A stretch of 64,000 bases of DNA, taken from SPDF01 sp963812085. GTDB taxonomy: Bacteria; Gemmatimonadota; Gemmatimonadetes; Gemmatimonadales; GWC2-71-9. Below, one piece after another: positions 50,212 through 58,446 of this stretch (positions are counted from its first letter, which is position 1; each line of letters starts with the position of its first letter). A model generated the notes under the pieces. That model had not been told where the DNA came from. It ran no database searches and was given only the letters and a program-made list of their open reading frames with translations. Made by a program: the position numbers and the translations under genes. The stretch is from positions 62,001 to 126,000 of the forward strand of contig CAWETL010000003.1 in the NCBI GenBank assembly GCA_963812085.1. The letters run 5' to 3'.

Positions 50212-52221
50212 TTACGGGCGCTGGCCGATGCGGCGCAAGAGCTCCGCCTCGTCGATGACGGGGATGCCAAGGGTGGTGGCCTTCTCGAGCTTGCTGCCGG
50301 CTTCCTCCCCGGCCACGACCAGGGCGGTCTTCTTGGTCACGGTGCCGGACACGTGACCGCCCGCCCGTTCGACGAGCGCGGTCGCCTCCGCGCGGCTGAG
50401 CGTGGGCAGGGTGCCCGTCAGCACGACGGTCATTCCGGTCAGCGGTCCATCGGCCGGCGCCGACTCCGCCTCCTCCATGGTGAGCCCGAGCGACTCGAGT
50501 CGTTCAATGAGGTGACGGTTCCGCGCAGTGCGGAAGAATTCGTGCACCGCCTCGGCGATGATCGGCCCGACGCCCGGGACGGCGTTGATCTCCTCCGCGG
50601 AGGCGTTCCGGAGCGCCGCCATCGAGCCGAACCGCCGCGCCAGCAGCACCGCCACGTTCTTCCCGACGTGGCGGATGCCCAGCCCGAACAGGAGCGTCGA
50701 GAGCGGGCGCTGCTTCGACTCGGCGATGGCGCGGACCAGTTGCCCGGCCGACTGCTCGCCGAACCGGTCGAGTGTCTCCAGCCGCCCGGCCTCGAGTTCG
50801 TAGAGGTCAGCGACGTTTCCGATCAGTTTCTCGTCGAGCAGCTGGCGCACCCGCTCGTAGCCCAGCCCGCGGATGTCCATTGCCTCGCGCGAGGCGAAGT
50901 GCACGATCCCCTCCAGGATACGCCCGGCGCACGAGACGTTCGGGCAGTACCGGATCACTTCGTCCGCCGGGCGCTCCACCGGCGTGCCGCACGCCGGGCA
51001 GGTCCTGGGCATCACGAAGGGCTTTTCACTGCCGTCCCGCCGCTCCCGCAGGGGGCCGAGCACCTGCGGGATCACCTCGCCAGCCCGGACCACCTCCACC
51101 CAGTCACCTTCCCGGATGTCCTTCTGCGCGATGATCTCGTCGTTGTGCAGCGTGGCGGTGCTCACGGTGACGCCGCCGACCTCCACCGGCTCGAGCACGG
51201 CGTAGGGCGTGAGGGCGCCGGTGCGGCCGACGTTGACGCGGATCTCCAGGAGACGGGTCACCGCCACTTCCGGCGCGAACTTCCTGGCCACCGCCCAGCG
51301 CGGCTCCCGGCCGCCGACGACGCCGAGGTCGTCGTGCAACGTCAGCCGGTCGATCTTGACCACCACGCCGTCGGCCTCGAAGGGCAGGGATCCCAGCTGC
51401 TCCTCGTAGCGGGGAATGGCTTCCTGGACCGCCGCGAGATCGGGATGCCGGCCCCGGTGCGGCGCGACGGGGAATCCCCACGCCTCGAGCAGGTCGAGCA
51501 CCTCCCACTGCGCCTCCGCGGCGAGCGCTCCCTCGATGACTTCGATGTGGAAGGCGAAGATGCCGAGGCGGCGGCTCCGCGTGATGCGGGCGTCCAGCTG
51601 GCGCAGGCTGCCGGCGGCGGCGTTGCGCGGGTTGGCGAACGGCGGGTCGCCGGCCTCCTCCCGGTCCGCGTTGAGGCGCTGGAAGGCCTTGGCGGAGAAA
51701 TAGACCTCGCCCCGAACCTCCATCAGGGGCGGATGTCCCCGGCCTTTCAGCACGAGGGGAAGGCCCGGAATGGTCCGGAGGTTGGCGGTCACGTCCTCGC
51801 CGACCGTCCCGTTGCCGCGGGTGGCCCCGGTGACGAACTGACCCTTGGCGTAGGTCAGGTTCACCGCGGCGCCGTCGATCTTCATCTCGGTCGTGTACCC
51901 GCCATGCCGGGCATCGGCGTTCAGCCGTGCGTTCCGGTCCTCCCACGCGGCGAGTTCCTCCGCGCTGAACGCGTTGGCGAGGGAGAGCATGGGACGAAGG
52001 TGGGTGTGCTTCCGGAGGGCGGTCGCCGGCTCGGCGCCGATCCGCTGGGTGGGGCTGTCCGGGGCGACCAGGTCGGGGTGGGCCGTCTCGAGGCTGCGGA
52101 GCTCCCGGAACAGCCGGTCGTATTCCGCGTCCGAAATCTCGGGCGCGTCGTGCACGTAATAGGCGATGTTGGCGCGGTCGATCAGCCGGCGGAGCTCGGC
52201 GGCGCGGTCCGCGGGGGTCAC
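50212..52221 (-). CDS. ligA: NAD-dependent DNA ligase
   Basis: A 669-residue ligase that seals nicks in replication and repair using NAD. The adenylated lysine is Lys114 in TEMKIDGAAV. Domain Ia has IAYYVHDAPEISDAEYD. The OB fold, the four-cysteine zinc finger (CPACGTPV and CPNVSCAG), the helix-hairpin-helix set (VPGVGPIIAEAV) and a carboxyl BRCT domain (LTGMTVVLTGTLPTLSR) follow in order. Normal length. GTG 52221 overlaps the GAF gene stop (GTGA); longer frames upstream are shadow of that gene. Confidence 0.97.
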   Translation of the reverse strand: MTPADRAAELRRLIDRANIAYYVHDAPEISDAEYDRLFRELRSLETAHPDLVAPDSPTQRIGAEPATALRKHTHLRPMLSLANAFSAEELAAWEDRNARLNADARHGGYTTEMKIDGAAVNLTYAKGQFVTGATRGNGTVGEDVTANLRTIPGLPLVLKGRGHPPLMEVRGEVYFSAKAFQRLNADREEAGDPPFANPRNAAAGSLRQLDARITRSRRLGIFAFHIEVIEGALAAEAQWEVLDLLEAWGFPVAPHRGRHPDLAAVQEAIPRYEEQLGSLPFEADGVVVKIDRLTLHDDLGVVGGREPRWAVARKFAPEVAVTRLLEIRVNVGRTGALTPYAVLEPVEVGGVTVSTATLHNDEIIAQKDIREGDWVEVVRAGEVIPQVLGPLRERRDGSEKPFVMPRTCPACGTPVERPADEVIRYCPNVSCAGRILEGIVHFASREAMDIRGLGYERVRQLLDEKLIGNVADLYELEAGRLETLDRFGEQSAGQLVRAIAESKQRPLSTLLFGLGIRHVGKNVAVLLARRFGSMAALRNASAEEINAVPGVGPIIAEAVHEFFRTARNRHLIERLESLGLTMEEAESAPADGPLTGMTVVLTGTLPTLSRAEATALVERAGGHVSGTVTKKTALVVAGEEAGSKLEKATTLGIPVIDEAELLRRIGQRP

Positions 52222-53000
52222 CGCCCGGCGGCCTCCTGCGCCAGCACCGTCCTGGCGACGCCGACGAGGCGGTCCAGCTCTTCGGCGGTGGCCCGCCCCA
52301 GCTGGCCCTCTTCCCACGGGCCCTCCTTCTGCGCGTACGCCTCGAGCAGGCGGCGGATGAAGCCGAGGAGGGCGACCCGTTCGCGGTCCTCGATGCGCCC
52401 GACGCCTTCCTCGCCACGGCGCGCCTGCAACCGCTCGAATCGGTGGGCGTTGCGCAGGGCCTTGGCGGTCAGGCTGGCCACCACCTGGCAGAACTTCACG
52501 TCCACGTCGGAAAAGCTCGGGCCGTCGCGGAAGGTCCGGAGGAAGATGGCGCCGATCGGCGTCCCCCTCCAGGTGATCGGGACGACGGTGATGGACTTCA
52601 CGCGGCGGTGGGTCAGCGCACCGCGGACGTGGCGCAGCGTCGGGTCGTTGACGGCGTCCGGGATGAAGACGGTCTGCCCCGAGTGGATGGCGCGCTTGAG
52701 CTCCGGATAGCGGTCGAGGTCCACCACGTAGTTCCGGATGCTGGGGTCTTCGAAGCTCGCGACCAGCCGGACCGTCTGGCCGCCGCGTTCCGACAGGTAG
52801 ATGGCGCACCGGTCGAGGCCGAAGGCCTCGCCGAGCCGCTTCGCGATCGACTGGACGATGTCCCCGAAGTGCAGCGACCCGCCGACTTCCTCGAGGATCT
52901 CGATGACGGCCAGCAGGTGCCGGCGCTCGTGTTCGAGCGACTGGACCCGGGCGGAAAGCCGCTCGAGTTCCTCGTGGGTGCTGCCGGTGGCTTGGATCAT
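52218..53000 (-). CDS. GAF domain protein with coiled-coil start
   Basis: A 260-residue cytoplasmic sensor-like protein. Residues 8-40 are a coiled coil (EELERLSARVQSLEHERRHL), followed by a GAF domain (about 45-190): FGLDRCAIYLSERGGQTVRL, VPITWRGTPIGAIFLRT. A helical tail follows. No kinase, cyclase or HTH output is attached. It sits directly upstream of ligA with a GTGA overlap and downstream of a TPR gene. AGGA lies 9 bases before ATG 53000. Ligand unknown. Confidence 0.85.
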   Translation of the reverse strand: MIQATGSTHEELERLSARVQSLEHERRHLLAVIEILEEVGGSLHFGDIVQSIAKRLGEAFGLDRCAIYLSERGGQTVRLVASFEDPSIRNYVVDLDRYPELKRAIHSGQTVFIPDAVNDPTLRHVRGALTHRRVKSITVVPITWRGTPIGAIFLRTFRDGPSFSDVDVKFCQVVASLTAKALRNAHRFERLQARRGEEGVGRIEDRERVALLGFIRRLLEAYAQKEGPWEEGQLGRATAEELDRLVGVARTVLAQEAAGR

Positions 53001-53014
53001 GGTCGGCGGTCCTG

Positions 53015-53791
53015 TCAGTGCTTGTTCGCGATGGATTGAAGCAGGGCGGCGGCCTCGCGCTTGTACTCGGGATCCATGACGTCGATCAGCGGGAGCGCCG
53101 GGATGGCTTGCAACTGTGTCCGGGCCGCAGACCACTGGTCGATGTCGACGTAGATCCGCGCCAGGTCGAGATGATGGTAAATGAACTCCGGGCGGGTCTC
53201 GATGGCCTTCCTCATGTACGCCACGGCGTTGTCCCAGGAGGCCTGGTTGAACACCGCCCCGCCCAGGAAGCTCTTGGCGAAGAAGCGCTGGAAGCTGGAG
53301 AGTCGCATGATCTCGGCGTTCCAGCGGCCCATCACGTGAAAGGCGCCGTCCTGCCGGGGGTTGAGCTCGATGGCGCGGAGCGCCGCGTTGCGGATGTCCG
53401 CCGCCCGCCGGACCCGCTCCTTCTTGCCAAGGGTCAGCGATGTCCGGCCGATGGCGTTGGCCAGCGCGAAGTAGCCGTCGGCGCCCTCGGGGTTCGCGGC
53501 CACGGCCCGGGTGGCATACCTTTCCGCGAGTTTGTAGAGCGAATCCCGGGCGGGGTCGGGGATGCTGTCGGCGGTCTGCTTGCCGATGTCGACCGCCGCC
53601 ACGGACGCCCGCCAGTTGGCTTCGTAACTCGTCGAGTCGATGGCGAGCGCCGCCTGGAAGTCGCGGAGCCCCAGCGTCACGTCCCGGGCGTCCGTGGCGG
53701 TGACGCCGCGGGCGACGAGGTCGGGGACGGACTGCGCCGCGGCTGGCCCGGCGATCAGCATCGCGAGGATCGCGGTGGGGATCAGGCGCAC
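53015..53791 (-). CDS. Exported TPR protein (RMD1-like helical repeats)
   Basis: A 258-residue exported protein with a signal peptide (cut after GPAAAQ, about residue 20). Tetratricopeptide-like repeats cover the rest: LGLRDFQAALAIDSTSYEANWRA, AVAANPEGADGYFALANAIG, FIYHHLDLARIYVDIDQWSAA. The layout resembles bacterial relatives of RMD-type TPR proteins. GGAG lies 5 bases before GTG 53791; the longer frame overlaps the divergent phosphorylase gene and is not used. Function unknown. Confidence 0.78.
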   Translation of the reverse strand: MRLIPTAILAMLIAGPAAAQSVPDLVARGVTATDARDVTLGLRDFQAALAIDSTSYEANWRASVAAVDIGKQTADSIPDPARDSLYKLAERYATRAVAANPEGADGYFALANAIGRTSLTLGKKERVRRAADIRNAALRAIELNPRQDGAFHVMGRWNAEIMRLSSFQRFFAKSFLGGAVFNQASWDNAVAYMRKAIETRPEFIYHHLDLARIYVDIDQWSAARTQLQAIPALPLIDVMDPEYKREAAALLQSIANKH

Positions 53792-53837
53792 GAAATCTCC
53801 ATGGGCGGGGGTCGAACGGCTTGGGAGGATGCCCTTA

Positions 53838-55169
53838 ATGGTGGTTCCATCGCTCATCGAACGCAAGCGAGACGGCTCCTCACTTTCCGCCGGGGAATGG
53901 GCCGCCCTCATCCGCGCCTACGGGGCCGGTGACGTACCCGACTACCAGATGGCGGCGCTCCTGATGGCGGTCGTCTGGCGGGGCCTCAGCGCCGAGGAAC
54001 TTGCGGAACTCACGGCGGCGATGCTCGAGTCGGGCGACCGGCTCCGGTTCGACGGCTGGACCGTGCCGCGCGTGGACAAGCACTCGACTGGGGGCGTCGG
54101 CGACAAGACCTCGCTGATCCTGGCTCCGATGGTCGCCTGCTGCGGCGTGGCGGTGCCGATGATGTCGGGCCGCGGGCTGGGGCACACCGGGGGCACGCTC
54201 GACAAGCTGGAGTCCATTCCGGGGTTCTCGACCCAGCTTCCGCTCCGAAGCGCGGAGCTGCAGGTGCGCCAGATGGGCTGTGCGCTCTTCGGGCAGACGC
54301 CGGAGATCGCCCCGATCGACCGGCGGCTCTACGCCCTCCGGGACGTGACCGGGACGGTGCCGTCCGTGCCGCTCATCGCGGCGAGCATCATGTCGAAGAA
54401 GCTGGCCGAAGGCCTCGATGCGCTGGTGCTGGACGTCAAGACGGGGAGCGGCGCCTTCCTGCCGGACGAATCGCAGGCACTCGAACTGGCCCGGACGATG
54501 ATCGGGCTGGGCGAGGCCCACGGCGTGCGGACGGTGGCGCTCCTGACCGCCATGGACCGCCCCTTGGGCCACGCCTGCGGCAACGCGCTCGAGGTGGAGG
54601 AATGCCTCCTGGCGCTCCGCGGCGAGGGCCCGAACGACCTGATGGAGGTCACCTACGCGCTCGCGGTCGAGATGCTCCTCGCCGCCGGCACGGAGCCCGG
54701 CGCCGCCGCGGCCCGGGCCCGGCTCGAGGCGACCATCTCCTCGGGAGATGCGCTGCAGAAGTTCGCCGAGATCATCGAGGCGCAGGGCGGGAACCCCGCG
54801 GTGGCGGAAGATCCGGCGCTCCTCCCGCAAGCTCCGGCCGCGGCGGTGTACACGGCGCCCCGGGCGGGTGTCGTCACGGCGGTCCTTCCGCGACCGGTGG
54901 GCCACGGCGTGATCGCAATGGGCGGCGGCCGCACTCGGGTGGAGGACACGGTGGACCCGACGGTCGGGTTCGTGATCACGGCCCGGCCGGGCGACCGCGT
55001 CGATGCCGGCCAGCCGCTCGCCACGATCTACGCCCGGGACGACGCCGGGCTGGCCGCCGGCACCTCCGCGCTCGCAGAGGCCATCCGGATCGACGAGGGC
55101 GCGCCGCGGCCCCTGCCACTGGTGTCCCATCGCGTCACCGCCGCGGGGGCGCAGGCCCTCGCCCGGTAG
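53838..55169 (+). CDS. Thymidine/pyrimidine-nucleoside phosphorylase
   Basis: A 443-residue enzyme that splits thymidine or other pyrimidine nucleosides with phosphate to the base and (deoxy)ribose 1-phosphate. The phosphate loop is KHSTGGVGDKTSL. GHTGGTLDKLESIPGF, IAASIMSKKLAEGLDALVLDVKTGSGAF and the substrate residues are all typical. GGGAGG (53823-53828) lies 9 bases before ATG 53838. deoA (thymidine) or pdp (broad) cannot be separated by eye. Works in the same salvage network as tdk at 26838. Confidence 0.95.
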   Translation: MVVPSLIERKRDGSSLSAGEWAALIRAYGAGDVPDYQMAALLMAVVWRGLSAEELAELTAAMLESGDRLRFDGWTVPRVDKHSTGGVGDKTSLILAPMVACCGVAVPMMSGRGLGHTGGTLDKLESIPGFSTQLPLRSAELQVRQMGCALFGQTPEIAPIDRRLYALRDVTGTVPSVPLIAASIMSKKLAEGLDALVLDVKTGSGAFLPDESQALELARTMIGLGEAHGVRTVALLTAMDRPLGHACGNALEVEECLLALRGEGPNDLMEVTYALAVEMLLAAGTEPGAAAARARLEATISSGDALQKFAEIIEAQGGNPAVAEDPALLPQAPAAAVYTAPRAGVVTAVLPRPVGHGVIAMGGGRTRVEDTVDPTVGFVITARPGDRVDAGQPLATIYARDDAGLAAGTSALAEAIRIDEGAPRPLPLVSHRVTAAGAQALAR

Positions 55170-55210
55170 CCCATTTCGATCGCCGTCCTCCACTCCTTCG
55201 TGAGGGTCGA

Positions 55211-55651
55211 ATGTCCAGCACCAAGCCGCAATCCATGACCAGCCATGCCCGGTACGTGCCGGGGTATCACATCGTGCTCGCGACCCTGCTCTTCGTGGTG
55301 CTGGTCTGGGCGATCGTCCTCGTGGTACGTTTCCCGCGCTGGCCGTCGCTCTTCGGCCTGCTGATTGCCGTGAGCCTCATCTTCATCTTCTGGTACATGC
55401 GGGCGTTCGCGGTGACGGTCCAGGACCGGATCATCAGGCTGGAGGAGCGCCTCCGGATGGGAGAGCTCCTCGCGCCGGACCTGAAGGCCCGCATCCCGGA
55501 ATTCACGACCGAGCAGCTGATCGCGCTGCGCTTTGCCTCGGACGGCGAGCTCCTGGCGCTGGCCCGGCGGGTCCTCGACGAGAAGATCACCGATGGGGAC
55601 GCCATCAAGCAGCTGGTCACCCACTGGCGGGCGGACCACCTGCGGGTCTGA
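55211..55651 (+). CDS. DUF6526 family membrane protein
   Basis: A 146-residue protein. A short conserved lead (SHARYVPGYHIVLATLLF) is followed by two hydrophobic helices (about 20-40 and 47-67) and a conserved cytoplasmic tail, VQDRIIRLEERLRMGELL, IPEFTTEQLIALRFASDGEL and KQLVTHWRADHLRV. This is the DUF6526 pattern, common in Bacteroidota and related phyla. No function is known. It stands 41 bases after the phosphorylase gene. Confidence 0.8.
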   Translation: MSSTKPQSMTSHARYVPGYHIVLATLLFVVLVWAIVLVVRFPRWPSLFGLLIAVSLIFIFWYMRAFAVTVQDRIIRLEERLRMGELLAPDLKARIPEFTTEQLIALRFASDGELLALARRVLDEKITDGDAIKQLVTHWRADHLRV

Positions 55652-55666
55652 GGAGCGGGTCGGGAA

Positions 55667-56185
55667 CTAGGTCAGCAGAGTGACTGCGAGAACGGTCAGC
55701 GTCGCGATGAACTGACCGGCGAGCACGTCGCCGGGGTAGTGCACGCCGAGCGCCACCCGGCTCCAGCCGACGACGAGTCCGAAGGCGATCAGCGGGACCG
55801 TGATCGAGGGGAAGGCTGCCGCGTACGCCAGCGCGACGGCCAGGCTGGCGGTCGCATGGCCGGAGGGAAACGAGAATCGGTCGGGGATGGAAATGCCGAC
55901 CGGCCCATCCGGGCGAGGGCGGCATACGAAGCGCTTGATCAGTTGGACGACCAGGTGCGAAACAGAAAGACTCAATGCCGCGCGCCAGCTGTCGGTGCGA
56001 GGCCAGGGCGTGAGCACGAGCGGAATCAGCACCGCCGTGATCGTCGCGGTGGCTCCCCCCGCGTGCGTTACGAACAGCCACCCTCGCCGGAGCGCCAGGG
56101 CAGAATCACCTCGAAGCGACCATCGAGCGTAGAGCCATCGATCTTGCGCCGCGAGTTGCCCGATCAGGCGGGGAACGAGGGTCAT
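55667..56185 (-). CDS. PAP2 family phosphatase
   Basis: A 172-residue membrane phosphatase. The three PAP2 signatures are intact: KRFVCRPRPDGP, the FPSGHAT loop with the catalytic histidine, and SRVALGVHYPGDV. About five helices. Such enzymes dephosphorylate undecaprenyl diphosphate, phosphatidic acid or similar lipids at the outer face of the membrane. ATGA overlap with the AlkP-type phosphatase upstream, and close to a divergent GT4 glycosyltransferase, suggesting envelope lipid or glycan work. Confidence 0.92.
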   Translation of the reverse strand: MTLVPRLIGQLAAQDRWLYARWSLRGDSALALRRGWLFVTHAGGATATITAVLIPLVLTPWPRTDSWRAALSLSVSHLVVQLIKRFVCRPRPDGPVGISIPDRFSFPSGHATASLAVALAYAAAFPSITVPLIAFGLVVGWSRVALGVHYPGDVLAGQFIATLTVLAVTLLT

Positions 56186-57033
56186 GCCGCCCGCGCGGCG
56201 GCGCGCGCAAGCTGGAAGGCCTCGACCAGCGGCCGTCCCGACCATTGCGCCGGGCGCGGCACGCCAAGCGCCCAAGCGGCCGTCGCCGGGATGTCGAGCA
56301 GCGAGGCGCCGTCCCCCAGGACTCCCGGCAGCACCTGCCCGCCCGCGAGAATGATCGGGATGGTGACATCGAGGGGGTGCGGGCTGTTGTGGTCCTTGGC
56401 CGCGGCCCCGCCCCCGCCGTGGTCGGCGAACGCGATCAGTAGCGTCGCCGGGTCCTCCAGCACTGCTTCGCTCTCCACCAGCTGACCAAGCGCCTCATCC
56501 AGGTGCTTCGCCGCCCTGACGTAGTCGGGCGAGCCCCAGCCGCTCGCATGTCCCGCGCGATCGGCGTCCAGCCAATGCAAGACGACGACCCCCGGTGTGC
56601 GTCCCGACAGCGTCGGGGTGGCCGCGGCCAGGACCTCCACGGCGCGTTGCCCCTCGAACCTGGCCTCAATGCCCAGGCGTTCGGTGATTCGAGTGGCGAC
56701 ACCGACGGTGAGTGGCGGGAGTGCACCGCGAAAGGCCCGAAGCCCGAGACCGTGACGGGCCAGCACTTCCGGCAGCGGGGTGAGTGAGCCCCGTGGCCGA
56801 TGCACGGCGATCTGCTCGCTTTCCACTCCGTGCACGCGCGGCGTTACCCCGGTGAGCAGCGATGTGAGTGCGGACGCCGTGATGCTTGGTTGCACCGTCC
56901 TGCCGGCCAGCGTGTAGGCGCTGTTCCGCGCGAGTCGAAGCAGGTGGGGAAGGGGGAAGAGCGGGATCGCGTCGGCCCGGAGGCCGTCGAGGATTACCAT
57001 GATCACGCGGTCAATGCCGTACGGTCGCTGCAT
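56182..57033 (-). CDS. Alkaline phosphatase superfamily (type I phosphodiesterase) protein
   Basis: A 283-residue enzyme of the nucleotide pyrophosphatase/phosphodiesterase branch. The first metal aspartate lies in MVILDGLRADAIP, the nucleophile region in VQPSITASALTSLLTG, then LHWLDADRAGHASGWGS and the final metal pair in FADHGGGGAAAKDHNSPH. No signal peptide is evident from ATG 57033, where GGAG is 6 bases upstream, so action in the cytoplasm or a different start is possible. Substrate unknown; co-transcribed with the PAP2 gene. Confidence 0.85.
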   Translation of the reverse strand: MQRPYGIDRVIMVILDGLRADAIPLFPLPHLLRLARNSAYTLAGRTVQPSITASALTSLLTGVTPRVHGVESEQIAVHRPRGSLTPLPEVLARHGLGLRAFRGALPPLTVGVATRITERLGIEARFEGQRAVEVLAAATPTLSGRTPGVVVLHWLDADRAGHASGWGSPDYVRAAKHLDEALGQLVESEAVLEDPATLLIAFADHGGGGAAAKDHNSPHPLDVTIPIILAGGQVLPGVLGDGASLLDIPATAAWALGVPRPAQWSGRPLVEAFQLARAAARAA

Positions 57034-57186
57034 GTGGATCTCCGGGGTCGAGGGGGGCCTCGGTGGATCGACCGTCAATCTGGGGGCGAGTGGTCACCAT
57101 CAGGCTTCGGGAATGTCTCGGGGAGGTCTAGACGGCGGAATCCGCTGCTTGACACAAACGTGACGCGCCGAGGGTCGGATCGTCAC

Positions 57187-58440
57187 ATGTCACGTTCAGC
57201 TTTGCATCCAATGCACTCCTCTCCCCGCCCCCCCCGCGTCCTCTATTGTACCGACACCTTTCCGCCCCAGGTCAACGGCGTCTCCGTGGTGACGGCGCTG
57301 TCCGTCGCCGGCATGTTGGCGCGCGGGTGGGAGGTGGCCGTGATCGGCCCGAAATATCCGCCGGCTGCGCTTGACCCGTTTGCGGCACAACTGCGATCGC
57401 TCAGGGCAGCCAGCATGACCGCGATCTCCAGCGTCCCCCTGCCGCCCTATCCGGACATCCGATTGGCTGCCCCCGCGTGGCGGCGGATCGGCGACGCGAT
57501 CACGTCGTTCGATCCGGACATCGTCCATGTCGCCACCGAATTCATGATCGGTCGGCTCGGCCAGCACACCGCGATGCGACGCGGGATCCCCGTCGTATCG
57601 TCGTACCACACCGACTTTTCGCGATACGCGGACGCCTACGGCGCGCCTTGGCTTCGCGAGTCGGTGCGCCGGTACATCGGGCGGTTCCACCGGCGCAGCC
57701 GGCGGGTGTTCACACCGGGGCTGCTGGCTCGCGACGAACTTGGGGCGCTCGAGGTGGCGGACGTCGAGGTGTGGGGGCGAGGGGTGGATGTGGAGCTGTA
57801 CCATCCCCGGCATCGCAGCGCGATGCTCCGCGAGTCATACGGGGGAGAAGCCCCGTTCCTCCTCCTGCATGTCGGCCGGCTGGCGGCGGAAAAGGGAGTG
57901 GAACGGATCCTCCAGGGGTTCAAGGCCGCCCGCGCGGCGCTGGCTCCGGAGCGCGAGCTGCGGCTCGTCATCGCCGGGGTCGGGCCGCGCGAGGCGACGC
58001 TCCGCGCCATGGCGCCCGACGGAGTCAGCTTTCTCGGCAACCTGGACCGCCAGGCGATGTTGCCGACGCTCTACGCGAGCGCCGACGCGTTTCTCTTCTC
58101 CTCCCATACCGAGACGCTCGGGCTGGTGATCCTCGAGGCCATGGCGAGCGGCCTGCCGGTGATCGCCGCGCCGGTGGGCGGCGTGGCCGACCACCTGAGG
58201 GACGGAGCCAACGGCCTGGCGTACGCGCCCGGCGACACGGCCGCGATGGCCCGCGCCATCATCGCGCTGGTGCGTTCGCCCGACCTGCGCGGGCGGCTGG
58301 CCTCGGGGGCCCGGGCCACTGCCGAGGGGCTGTCGTGGGAATCCGAGCTCGACAGGCTCGATGCAAGCTACCGGGAGGTCTGCGAAATCGAAGACGCCCC
58401 CCGCGTCGTGCGCGAGGAGCGTCTTTCGATCCCGGCCTGA
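57187..58440 (+). CDS. Glycosyltransferase family 4
   Basis: A 417-residue GT-B retaining glycosyltransferase of the MgtA/PimB/SqdX type. The acceptor lobe starts VLYCTDTFPPQVNGVSVVT, with SSYHTDFSRYADAYG and WGRGVDVELYHP at the hinge. The donor lobe shows LLHVGRLAAEKGVERIL and the E-x7-E motif SHTETLGLVILEAMASGLPV. Such enzymes add mannose, glucose or sulfoquinovose to lipid acceptors. ATG 57187 is used; ATG 57211 is an alternative. The 153-base gap upstream holds a TTGACA at 57149 but no matching -10. The phosphatases on the other strand may serve the same lipid pathway. Confidence 0.92.
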   Translation: MSRSALHPMHSSPRPPRVLYCTDTFPPQVNGVSVVTALSVAGMLARGWEVAVIGPKYPPAALDPFAAQLRSLRAASMTAISSVPLPPYPDIRLAAPAWRRIGDAITSFDPDIVHVATEFMIGRLGQHTAMRRGIPVVSSYHTDFSRYADAYGAPWLRESVRRYIGRFHRRSRRVFTPGLLARDELGALEVADVEVWGRGVDVELYHPRHRSAMLRESYGGEAPFLLLHVGRLAAEKGVERILQGFKAARAALAPERELRLVIAGVGPREATLRAMAPDGVSFLGNLDRQAMLPTLYASADAFLFSSHTETLGLVILEAMASGLPVIAAPVGGVADHLRDGANGLAYAPGDTAAMARAIIALVRSPDLRGRLASGARATAEGLSWESELDRLDASYREVCEIEDAPRVVREERLSIPA

Positions 58441-58446
58441 CGACGG

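Noticed and set aside
49822..52710. Plus-strand open frame of 962 codons opposite ligA and the V4R gene
   Set aside because: Shadow frame; ligA on the minus strand is complete and unambiguous.
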